DNA from: Deltaproteobacteria bacterium
Lineage (GTDB): Bacteria; Desulfobacterota; Desulfobulbia; Desulfobulbales; Desulfobulbaceae
Assembly: GCA_024277485.1 (NCBI GenBank)
Contig: JAJRVA010000102.1
Location: 1-5,018 of the forward strand
DNA length: 5,018 bases
Reading direction: 5' to 3'
In this document: positions 1 to 5,018 of the stretch, one piece after another
Position numbering within the stretch: position 1 is the stretch's first letter
Layout of the letters: each line of letters starts with the position of its first letter
Notes under the pieces: generated by a model
Database searches by the model: none
What the model saw: only the letters and a program-made list of their open reading frames with translations
Told to the model about the DNA's origin: nothing
Translations under genes and position numbers: made by a program

Positions 1-1767
1 CCAGTGCCGGCGGATGTCGCCGGTGGTCGCCAGGGTGAAACCGGGCAGGGCGGCCAGGCAGCTGACTTCTCCGCCGAGAGCGGGCCTGTCCGGCAGCAGA
101 TCCTCCCAGGGACGCAGCCGGTTCGGCCGCAGGGTCGATACAAACGTCGGGCTGGTAACCGGCAGCGTGGCTGCGGCATCCTGGAGGGCCTTTTCTATAT
201 CCCTGAATGCTGCAGTCCGGTTGATTCTCTGGCGCAGGGGATAATAGAGAAATCCCTGGTGAAACGCGCCCAGGCCGTTACCGTGGCTGGACAGGTGGAG
301 GGAGATGATCGCCCTGGTTTCGTATTCGGTTATCAGTGTCCGGAGCCGCTTGACGCTTTTCAGCCTTTTGCGCTGTGCCTTGACCTCCTTCAGTACCTTT
401 TCGTGTTCAAGGATGGATTCCTCCACAAGCGGCTTCATGAGTCGCCGCTGTTCCGGATCGATCCCGCTGAAATCGGCCAGCCAGCCCAGCCGGCGAAGGA
501 GAAATCGCTGTCGGGCCAGGGTTGTGATCTGGTCAGACAGCTGGTCTTTGTCCTCGCGCATGCGAAGGTGCATCAACTCCGTGGACAGGGAATCGACCCG
601 GAGCTTGAGGGCGTGACCGATGGCCTCGTGCAGGAGCTGGGATTCGTCTGGACCGACTTCTCCCCGGGTGTATTGTGCCAGGATTTCGAGGTAACTCTCC
701 CTCTCTTTTCTGTCCCGCTTCAGCTGTTTGTCCATGGCCCGCAGGTCTTTGGACCGCGCATTGATGGTCCATATGGTTTCCCGCATGCCGGCCAGTCCCT
801 GGGCATGTCCGCTGGTGGCAATGAGAAGAAAAGAGCGGCGCGGTGGGTTGCGGGACAGGTGCTGCGCCAACTGCAACAGGCCGGCTATGGACAGGGCCTC
901 TTCAGCCCCTGGAGAGCGTCCGGGAATATAAAAACTGGAATCATAGAATGCCTCGACGATAACCAGCTGGCTTTGCAGTTCAGGATCGCTGCCGGGGTAC
1001 AGGGCGTAGAAGTTCTGCGCCGTGGTTTCGGTCCACCTGGATGATGTTGTGAGACGGACCTGCACGCCGGTGAGGGCGTCCGGCCCTGAAGCGGAGCTGC
1101 CGATGAGCTGCTCAAGCGTCTGTTCTTCCATCCAGAAGCATGGAAACTGCAGGGGGGAGAGTTCTTCCTTGTCGCGAAACCTGCTTTTTGAGGGGATACC
1201 GCGGTTAATGTATATGAGGGCTGCCGCGCCGAGCGATGCGCCATTCATCCAGTTGCGACCGGAATCAAATTCCATGAGAATGATGGAACCCTCTATTTTT
1301 TTCCCGTTGAAATCAGCGAGTTCCCCCTTGCCGACATAGACCAGACTGCCCTGCAGTCCTTCCGGGGGAAGCCCCTGGGGGGTGATCGCATTATAATTGA
1401 ACGGCTCAAGAGAAATTGCGGTGTCGTCAATAATCAGTCTGCTGTCCCGGTGTGCCAGGATCGGCAGGGTAAAATCAACCGTGCCAAGCAGGTCCGGTCC
1501 GGTTGCGGCAAGCTGGTCGCGAACGTATGCCGCCGCCTCTCTGTTTCCCTCTGTGCCGGTACTCCGGTCCCCGTTTTTCGACAGGACGGCAACCGTCTTC
1601 CGCATCGATGCAAGGGTGTCGTCCAGGTTTTGCTGGCCCGGAACAGTATCGGCCCGGGCTCCAGGGACGCAGAGAACGGCGCAGAGTTGGAGGATGAAAA
1701 GGAAAATAATCAGGATCGGTTTCGGCGTAAGCAGCCCTGTTGCGGATGGCCTGGGCAGAGAACTCAT
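1..1767 (-). CDS. Sec-exported M28 peptidase-like protein with PA-like segment, probably non-catalytic (3' end off the window)
   Basis: Open from ATG 1767 to the left edge: 589 codons seen, no stop, so the C-terminus is missing. Residues 18-34 are a hydrophobic signal segment, followed by Ala-Arg-Ala (37-39) as a likely cleavage site, so the mature protein should be periplasmic or outside the cell unless the missing end is membrane-bound. The stretch GTEGNREAAAYVRDQL (71-86) matches the N-terminal helix of M28 aminopeptidases. Residues about 130-215 look like a PA domain inserted as in many M28 enzymes. The M28 core resumes at 270-330 (EAFYDSS, PGAEEALS, then ATSGHAQGLAG). Against Aeromonas aminopeptidase the metal ligands appear replaced: His97 by Phe274, Asp117 by Glu290, Glu151-Glu152 by His321-Ala322, Asp179 by His491; only the Asp99 equivalent (Asp276) remains. 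Residues about 335-485 are a highly charged helical insertion. The start overlaps the ATPase stop (ATGA) and lacks its own ribosome site. Fold assignment is fairly secure; loss of activity is inferred from my hand alignment. Confidence 0.8.
   Translation of the reverse strand, partial: MSSLPRPSATGLLTPKPILIIFLFILQLCAVLCVPGARADTVPGQQNLDDTLASMRKTVAVLSKNGDRSTGTEGNREAAAYVRDQLAATGPDLLGTVDFTLPILAHRDSRLIIDDTAISLEPFNYNAITPQGLPPEGLQGSLVYVGKGELADFNGKKIEGSIILMEFDSGRNWMNGASLGAAALIYINRGIPSKSRFRDKEELSPLQFPCFWMEEQTLEQLIGSSASGPDALTGVQVRLTTSSRWTETTAQNFYALYPGSDPELQSQLVIVEAFYDSSFYIPGRSPGAEEALSIAGLLQLAQHLSRNPPRRSFLLIATSGHAQGLAGMRETIWTINARSKDLRAMDKQLKRDRKERESYLEILAQYTRGEVGPDESQLLHEAIGHALKLRVDSLSTELMHLRMREDKDQLSDQITTLARQRFLLRRLGWLADFSGIDPEQRRLMKPLVEESILEHEKVLKEVKAQRKRLKSVKRLRTLITEYETRAIISLHLSSHGNGLGAFHQGFLYYPLRQRINRTAAFRDIEKALQDAAATLPVTSPTFVSTLRPNRLRPWEDLLPDRPALGGEVSCLAALPGFTLATTGDIRRHW
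1764..1767 (-). promoter_or_regulatory. ATGA stop/start overlap (translational coupling)
   Basis: On the minus strand the bases ATGA hold both the start codon of the exported M28-like protein (ATG, 1767-1765) and the stop of the ATPase (TGA, 1766-1764). No Shine-Dalgarno-like sequence stands just upstream, so the downstream gene is probably translated by ribosomes finishing the ATPase. This ties production of the two proteins together and supports a shared function. Confidence 0.8.
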
Positions 1768-2492
1768 TTGATGGTGCCGACCGAGATATTCAGCTCGTCG
1801 CGCTGTTCAATCTTGTCTATTGCCCCGTCCCGGATCCAGATGACCTCGTCAGAGACATTCAGCATTTTAATGTCATGGGTGGCGGAGATAATGGTGACAT
1901 TTCGCTCATCACTCATCTGCTTGAGCAGGTTGATGATCTCTTCGCCGGTATTCAGGTCAAGGTTGCCGGTGGGTTCGTCAGCCAGGATAATCGACGGACT
2001 GTTTGCCAGGGCCCTGGCCACCGCAACCCGCTGCTGCTGGCCGCCTGAAAGTTCCGAGGGCCTGTGGTTGTATCGTTCCGCCAGGCCGACGGTTTTGAGC
2101 AGTTCCATACCTTTTTCCACTGCCTCGTCATTCCCTGTGCCGGCAAAGGTCATGGGCAGGGTTACATTTTCCAGGGCGGTCATGACCGGGATCAGGTTGA
2201 ATGTCTGAAAGATATAGCCGATTTTTCTGCAGCGAAGCCAGGCAAGCTCGTAGGCGTCAAGCTGGGCGATATCAACCTCGTCGATAAAGACCTTGCCGGA
2301 TGTGGGCTTGTCCAGGCCGCCGATCATGTTGAACAGGGTGCTTTTGCCGGATCCGGACGGTCCCATGATGGAGATGTAGCGGCCGGGATAGATGGTCAGG
2401 CTGATTCCCTTGAGGACCTCCAGTTCATGACTGCCAAGCTGGAATGTTTTGACCACGTCGGTGGTCCGGATTATGGCGTGTTGTTCCGGCAT
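1764..2492 (-). CDS. ABC transporter ATP-binding protein, LolD/MacB type
   Basis: Complete 242-residue ATPase that should drive the FtsX-type permease encoded just upstream in the operon, from the cytoplasmic face. All motifs are present: Walker A GPSGSGKS (44-51), Q-loop Gln96 in IFQTFNL, signature LSGGQ (148-152), Walker B IILADEP (168-174) followed by TGNLD, and switch His206. The phrases GGLDKPTSG and RKIGYIFQ, and the short length, place it with the LolD/MacB/FtsE-like group that works by mechanotransmission rather than with classical importers. The reading frame extends 33 codons further upstream to 2591, but ATG 2492 is preferred: it has GGAG five bases upstream, gives the usual family N-terminus, and avoids overlap with the permease. 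It lies 25 bases after the permease stop and overlaps the next gene by an ATGA. The substrate cannot be told from the sequence. LolD itself is less likely because no LolC/LolE-sized permease is present. Confidence 0.95.
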   Translation of the reverse strand: MPEQHAIIRTTDVVKTFQLGSHELEVLKGISLTIYPGRYISIMGPSGSGKSTLFNMIGGLDKPTSGKVFIDEVDIAQLDAYELAWLRCRKIGYIFQTFNLIPVMTALENVTLPMTFAGTGNDEAVEKGMELLKTVGLAERYNHRPSELSGGQQQRVAVARALANSPSIILADEPTGNLDLNTGEEIINLLKQMSDERNVTIISATHDIKMLNVSDEVIWIRDGAIDKIEQRDELNISVGTIK

Positions 2493-2497
2493 ATGTT

Positions 2498-2501
2498 CTC
2501 C
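2498..2501 (-). promoter_or_regulatory. Ribosome binding site of the ABC ATPase
   Basis: GGAG on the minus strand, five bases before ATG 2492. It decides the start of the ATPase: the longer frame reaching back to 2591 would overlap the permease gene and has no family-like N-terminus. Confidence 0.75.
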
Positions 2502-2517
2502 GTCAGTTGTTACCGGG

Positions 2518-3168
2518 TCATTCCTCGACCCGCATTGCCTCCACCGGTTCCATCCGGGCTGCCTTGAAGGCGGGATACACAACGCCGGCAAGGCTGAGAA
2601 AACAGCCTATGGCGACGGCTGTCAGCATGGCCAGGCATATCTGCAGAAAGGGAAAGTTGGCAAATGCCAGGCTGCCGAAGAGGAAAAAAGATGAAACAAC
2701 CGCAAAAAGCAGTCCGGCCACGGCGCCGGAGCAGGAACCGGCCAGGCCCTGCATCAGGGCTTCCAGCAGAAAAAGCCGCATGATGAAACGATCCAGGGCG
2801 CCAAGGCATTTCATGGTGCCGATTTCCCGGAAACGTTCTGTAACCGCCATGAGCTGCGCGTTGACAATGCCGACCACGCAGACCAGCAGGGACAGGATGA
2901 CCAGCCATCGCTGTTTGGCGCTGCCGCCGATGGACATGTCCCCCGGCTGGACATCATAGCCCGCCCTGGTCAGGACCCTGATGGCGGCCTCGTCATCCAC
3001 ATGGAGGATACCCTCGGCAATAATGTTGCCGGTCTGGACATAACAGAGAAAGGCAACGGCAAGCACCAGGCTTAAGGTGGTGATCAGGGAGCGGAAAAAC
3101 CTGACCCGGATGGATGAAAAGGCAATTTCAACGGATTTGACAAAAGGGAGCGCGACAAGTCTTTCCAT
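2518..3168 (-). CDS. Minimal FtsX/MacB-fold ABC permease
   Basis: Complete 216-residue inner-membrane protein and the first gene of the leftward operon. About four membrane segments can be seen, at roughly 28-45, 88-108, 133-168 (long, possibly with a re-entrant part) and 175-200. FtsX-domain hallmarks are clear: VGIVNAQLMAVTERFREIG (99-117) with CLGA (121-124) at the end of the second segment, a Glu-containing third segment (LLEALMQGLAGS), and the C-terminal YPAFKAARMEPVEAMRVE (198-215). These match the four-helix MacB/LolC/FtsX permease domain. The oddity is the loop between segments 1 and 2, only about 42 residues (46-87), where MacB and LolC/E carry a periplasmic domain of a couple of hundred. 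Nothing indicates a frameshift: the frame is continuous and both ends fit the family, so this looks like a real compact form. ATG 3168 is the first start after an in-frame TGA; its ribosome site is weak. It presumably dimerises and pairs with the ATPase at 1764-2492. Confidence 0.92.
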   Translation of the reverse strand: MERLVALPFVKSVEIAFSSIRVRFFRSLITTLSLVLAVAFLCYVQTGNIIAEGILHVDDEAAIRVLTRAGYDVQPGDMSIGGSAKQRWLVILSLLVCVVGIVNAQLMAVTERFREIGTMKCLGALDRFIMRLFLLEALMQGLAGSCSGAVAGLLFAVVSSFFLFGSLAFANFPFLQICLAMLTAVAIGCFLSLAGVVYPAFKAARMEPVEAMRVEE

Positions 3169-3213
3169 GGAGTATTTCTGTCAGCCTGAAAAAATGAATG
3201 ATTATTATTTTTT

Positions 3214-3240
3214 ATTATATCAGAAAGTGGCCCGGCGCAA
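3214..3240 (-). promoter_or_regulatory. Extended -10 promoter of the leftward operon
   Basis: Read on the minus strand, TGATATAAT (3222-3214) is a perfect extended -10 element (TGn followed by TATAAT). A poor -35 candidate, TTGCGC (3240-3235), lies 15 bases upstream, which is short spacing, as often tolerated when the extended -10 is strong. Transcription would begin near 3207, giving an A/T-rich leader of about 39 bases before the permease start at 3168. It should drive permease, ATPase and the M28-like gene together. Assignment is by motif only. Confidence 0.6.
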
Positions 3241-3277
3241 AAGAATAAAGGCACCCTTATGTTTGTCCGTGGCCTCC

Positions 3278-3438
3278 CCCGGCGCCATGGGGTGTGAGGT
3301 ATACCTGTCATTGTACAGCCCGGCAAACGCCATTGTCAACACATTGGACAGGAGATGCGATTATCCGTTCAACGCACGTCATGACCGCGGGAAATCGAAC
3401 CTGATACAAAGTTTTACCTGTGACGTCATGGCGCCGGG
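3278..3438. repeat. Exact 12-base inverted repeat pair in the divergent intergenic region
   Basis: CATGGCGCCGGG occurs on the plus strand at 3427-3438 and on the minus strand at 3289-3278, 137 bases apart. The match does not extend beyond 12 bases on either side. Its core GGCGCC is itself a palindrome, which makes a chance match somewhat easier. The pair sits between the two divergent promoters, so it could be a regulator binding site in two orientations; that is inference. Confidence 0.45.
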
Positions 3439-3439
3439 A
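3376..3439 (+). repeat. Imperfect 17-base direct repeat upstream of ispH
   Basis: ACGTCATGACCGCGGGA (3376-3392) and ACGTCATGGCGCCGGGA (3423-3439) agree at 14 of 17 positions and lie 47 bases apart from start to start, between four and five helical turns. The second copy overlaps the right arm of the 12-base inverted repeat and the palindrome TGACGTCA (3421-3428). Possible paired operator sites; the function is unknown. Confidence 0.4.
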
Positions 3440-3516
3440 TACAGTTCTGCATTGCATAATCAGTTGAAAAATGGAACATTGGGTGCTGGGCGGCATGGTG
3501 AACTCTCCCCGCATCA

Positions 3517-3522
3517 TATACT
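3517..3522 (+). promoter_or_regulatory. Candidate -10 element for ispH
   Basis: TATACT lies about 60 bases before the ispH start and is the best -10-like hexamer I see on the plus strand close to the gene. No good -35 hexamer stands 16-18 bases upstream (CATGGT is the nearest). A second, weaker option further upstream is TTGTCA (3333-3338) with TGCGAT (3356-3361) at 17-base spacing. Tentative. Confidence 0.25.
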
Positions 3523-3581
3523 GGTGGAATGGACCCGTCCTGTATTGACGATGTGAGGTGTATTCAGCGTAAAAGAAAAGT

Positions 3582-4502
3582 ATGGAAGTTATTCTCGCCA
3601 AACCGCGTGGCTTCTGCGCCGGAGTAAAGCGGGCAATCACTATTGTCCGGGAGGCCCTGGAGCAGTACGGCCCGCCTGTCTACGTGCTGCATGAAATCGT
3701 GCACAACTCCCATGTGATCAGGGAACTGACCGCCAGGGGGGCGGTGTTTGTTGAGCACCTTGGGGAAATACCCACCGGGTCGGTAACCATTTTCAGCGCC
3801 CACGGGGTTTCCAGGGCAGTTGTTCTGCAGGCGCAGGAACTGGGGCTCAGCACCATTGATGCCACCTGCCCGCTTGTTTCCAGGGTGCACCGGAGAGTAA
3901 CCCGGCTCAACAGGATAGGCTATGATGTCCTGGTTCTTGGCCACAAGGGGCATCCCGAAGTTGAGGGTACCTGCGGTCATGCCACCGGCTCGGTGCAGGT
4001 GGTCTCGACCCCGGGAGAAGTTGCGGAACTCCAGGTTGCCGATTCCCGGCGGGTGGGGTATGTGACCCAGACCACCTTAAGTCTTGACGATACCAGGGAC
4101 CTGCTGGGTGCCCTTCGTGCAAGGTTCCCGAACCTGAATGAACCGGAGCGGACCGATATCTGCTATGCCACCACCAATCGCCAGAACGCGGTCCGGGATC
4201 TGTCGGCCAGGGTGGACATTCTCCTGGTTGTCGGTTCCAGGAACAGTTCCAATTCCAACCGGTTGCGGGAGGCAGCCGAATACAGGGGCGTGAGGGCATA
4301 CCTGATCGACCATGCTGGGGAAATCGATCCTGCCTGGCTGGATGATGTGCAGTGTGTCGGTGTTACAGCCGGTGCTTCGGCTCCTGAAGTTCTTGTCGAA
4401 CAGGTGATACTGTGGTTGAAGAATCATGGCGCCACTGCGGTCAGGGAAATGGAAGGTGAAGATGAAAATGTGGTCTTTGCCCCTCCTGCACCCAAAGAAT
4501 AA
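3582..4502 (+). CDS. ispH: 4-hydroxy-3-methylbut-2-enyl diphosphate reductase (IspH/LytB)
   Basis: Complete 306-residue cytoplasmic iron-sulfur enzyme, the last step of the MEP pathway: it reduces HMBPP to IPP and DMAPP, the isoprenoid building blocks. The three cluster cysteines are present: Cys12 (KPRGFCAGV), Cys96 (DATCPLV) and Cys194 (DICYATTNRQ). Substrate and proton-relay residues are also there: His41 (HEIVHN), His74 (SAHGVS), His124 and Glu126 (HKGHPEVEG), Thr164-Thr165 (VTQTTLS), Ser222-Ser223-Asn224 (GSRNSSNSNRL) and Ser266 (TAGASAPE). Length and order match the normal three-domain single-function enzyme; there is no fusion to ribosomal protein S1 or other extension, only a short acidic/proline-rich tail. 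ATG 3582 is the first start after an in-frame TAA at 3570 and gives the classical N-terminus; its ribosome site is poor (AAAAGAAAAG), while a good GAGGTG lies too far away (21 bases). It is followed 21 bases later by an acyltransferase gene and is divergent from the ABC operon. Confidence 0.98.
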   Translation: MEVILAKPRGFCAGVKRAITIVREALEQYGPPVYVLHEIVHNSHVIRELTARGAVFVEHLGEIPTGSVTIFSAHGVSRAVVLQAQELGLSTIDATCPLVSRVHRRVTRLNRIGYDVLVLGHKGHPEVEGTCGHATGSVQVVSTPGEVAELQVADSRRVGYVTQTTLSLDDTRDLLGALRARFPNLNEPERTDICYATTNRQNAVRDLSARVDILLVVGSRNSSNSNRLREAAEYRGVRAYLIDHAGEIDPAWLDDVQCVGVTAGASAPEVLVEQVILWLKNHGATAVREMEGEDENVVFAPPAPKE

Positions 4503-4523
4503 ATTTTTCGGGAAAATATTGCC

Positions 4524-5018
4524 GTGGAATTCAGGCCCACAACACTGACAAAAGACGAGCTTCATGCCTCGCTGGACAAGGCCGTGCGGCGGCCGCACAA
4601 ACATGTGCATGCCGGCAGGCTGATCCTGTCGCCGGAGATCTATACCACGCCCGGCCGCGAGACCAATATCCTGATCAGCCGCTTTTCCCTTATCGACTGC
4701 ACCGGGTCGATACGCATCGGTCCCTGGTGCAACATTGCCGCCCGGTCCCGCATTTATACCCATGATCACATTCGCTTTGGGAAGAAACCTCTGCTGGCCA
4801 TGGAACAGGAGCATGGCGTACTCTGGCAGGACAAATACATAGGTGCCGATGTATGGATAGCTGACGGCGCCCTGGTTCTTTATCAGGTGACCCATATCCC
4901 TGACGGGGTGATTGTCGGGGCAGGAGCGGTGCTGACCAAGAATCCCGGCCCGTACGAGATCTGGGCAGGCAACCCGGCGAAAAAAATAGGTGAACGGACA
5001 GAGGTCGAGGGCGAGTCC
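4524..5018 (+). CDS. Left-handed beta-helix (hexapeptide) acyltransferase, 3' end off the window
   Basis: Open from GTG 4524 to the right edge, 165 codons with no stop. The sequence has the imperfect hexapeptide repeats of trimeric LbH acyl/acetyltransferases: IRIGPWCNIAARSRIYTHDH (63-82), then YIGADVWIADGALVL (105-119) and IPDGVIVGAGAVLTK (125-139). It ends with the family's closing motif YEIWAGNPAKKIGER (144-158), which packs near the acyl-CoA site in the trimer. His80 or His82 in the THDH segment is the likely catalytic base, by position in the LacA/NodL/CatB-type enzymes. The loop before YIGADVW (about 84-104) is where relatives usually contact acceptor substrate. Most of the fold is inside the window, so little is probably missing. 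GTG 4524 is chosen because the next in-frame ATG is deep in the fold and a modest GGGA lies ten bases upstream; ATT 4518 is the only other early option. It likely modifies a sugar or an envelope glycan, but the acceptor cannot be named. Probably co-transcribed with ispH. Confidence 0.88.
   Translation, partial: MEFRPTTLTKDELHASLDKAVRRPHKHVHAGRLILSPEIYTTPGRETNILISRFSLIDCTGSIRIGPWCNIAARSRIYTHDHIRFGKKPLLAMEQEHGVLWQDKYIGADVWIADGALVLYQVTHIPDGVIVGAGAVLTKNPGPYEIWAGNPAKKIGERTEVEGES

Larger units (their letters stand above)
3169..3581. other. Divergent intergenic region between the ABC operon and ispH
   Basis: A 413-base stretch with no convincing gene, separating the leftward ABC operon from rightward ispH. 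It contains a very A/T-rich patch (about 3185-3250) carrying the leftward promoter, then a more GC-rich part with short repeated motifs (see the repeat entries). The open frames crossing it are antisense or run-on frames of the flanking genes, and none has a plausible ribosome site plus a protein-like composition. I found no tRNA, no clear rho-independent terminator and no riboswitch that I recognise. Confidence 0.7.

Noticed and set aside
4..1044. Long 346-codon open frame on the plus strand
   Set aside because: It lies wholly antisense to the M28-like gene, whose frame carries a signal peptide and recognisable family motifs; the plus-strand translation shows no domain and is rich in Gln, Gly and Pro as expected from a mirrored GC-rich frame.
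1450..2208. 252-codon plus-strand open frame across the M28-like/ATPase junction
   Set aside because: Antisense to two well-supported genes, Ser/Arg-rich, no recognisable domain, no convincing start.
2493..2591. N-terminal 33-codon extension of the ABC ATPase
   Set aside because: It would overlap the permease coding end, is Pro/Arg/Trp-rich and unlike the family, while ATG 2492 has a good GGAG site and gives the standard length.
3273..3300. Possible hairpin CCTC...CCCC / GGGG...GAGG
   Set aside because: The stem is short and bulged and is not followed by a T-run in either direction, so it does not qualify as a terminator.
3495..3548. 17-codon frame with two adjacent Trp codons upstream of ispH, resembling an attenuator leader peptide
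   Set aside because: No good ribosome site, no attenuator-like hairpin and U-run before ispH, and no reason for ispH to respond to tryptophan; it also overlaps the candidate -10 element.
3077..3556. 159-codon plus-strand open frame filling most of the divergent intergenic region
   Set aside because: It starts inside the antisense of the permease, has no ribosome site and has an unstructured mixed composition; it ends just before ispH by chance.
3582..4502. An unusual or divergent IspH paralogue
   Set aside because: All cluster cysteines and substrate residues are present at the usual spacing, so it is an ordinary IspH.
4077..4895. 272-codon minus-strand open frame opposite ispH and the acyltransferase
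   Set aside because: Antisense to IspH, which is certain, and to a clear hexapeptide-repeat protein; its own translation has no domain.

Overview
This 5,018-base window has the look of a Gram-negative, probably deltaproteobacterial (Desulfobacterota-like) chromosome. That placement is an inference from a GC-rich coding style, the non-mevalonate isoprenoid gene ispH, a LolD/MacB-type ABC ATPase and Sec-exported proteins; no rRNA or other phylogenetic marker is present. The coding density is ordinary. I see no insertion sequence, CRISPR array, tRNA, rRNA or phage gene.

Left block (1-3168, minus strand): three genes that read leftwards and appear to form one operon. First is a very small FtsX/MacB-fold permease (3168 to 2518). 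Next comes its LolD/MacB-type ATPase (2492 to 1764). Last is a large Sec-exported protein with a PA-like segment and an M28 peptidase-like fold (1767 down to the left edge, unfinished). The ATPase stop and the exported protein's start share an ATGA. The permease has only about 40 periplasmic residues, where MacB or LolC/E have a domain of a couple of hundred. The exported protein has lost most of the M28 metal-binding residues and carries a long charged helical insertion in the catalytic fold. A plausible reading is a three-part envelope system in which the ABC pair acts on, or is completed in trans by, a non-catalytic exported M28-like partner.

Centre (3169-3581): a 413-base divergent intergenic region. 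It holds a strong extended -10 promoter for the leftward operon, a weaker candidate promoter for ispH, and short GC-rich repeats that could be operator sites.

Right block (3582-5018, plus strand): ispH, the last enzyme of the MEP pathway, is complete with all iron-sulfur and substrate residues. It is followed 21 bases later by the start of a left-handed beta-helix (hexapeptide) acyltransferase that runs to the right edge and is probably co-transcribed with ispH.

IspH is a housekeeping gene. The leftward ABC/pseudo-M28 operon is the part most worth following up.
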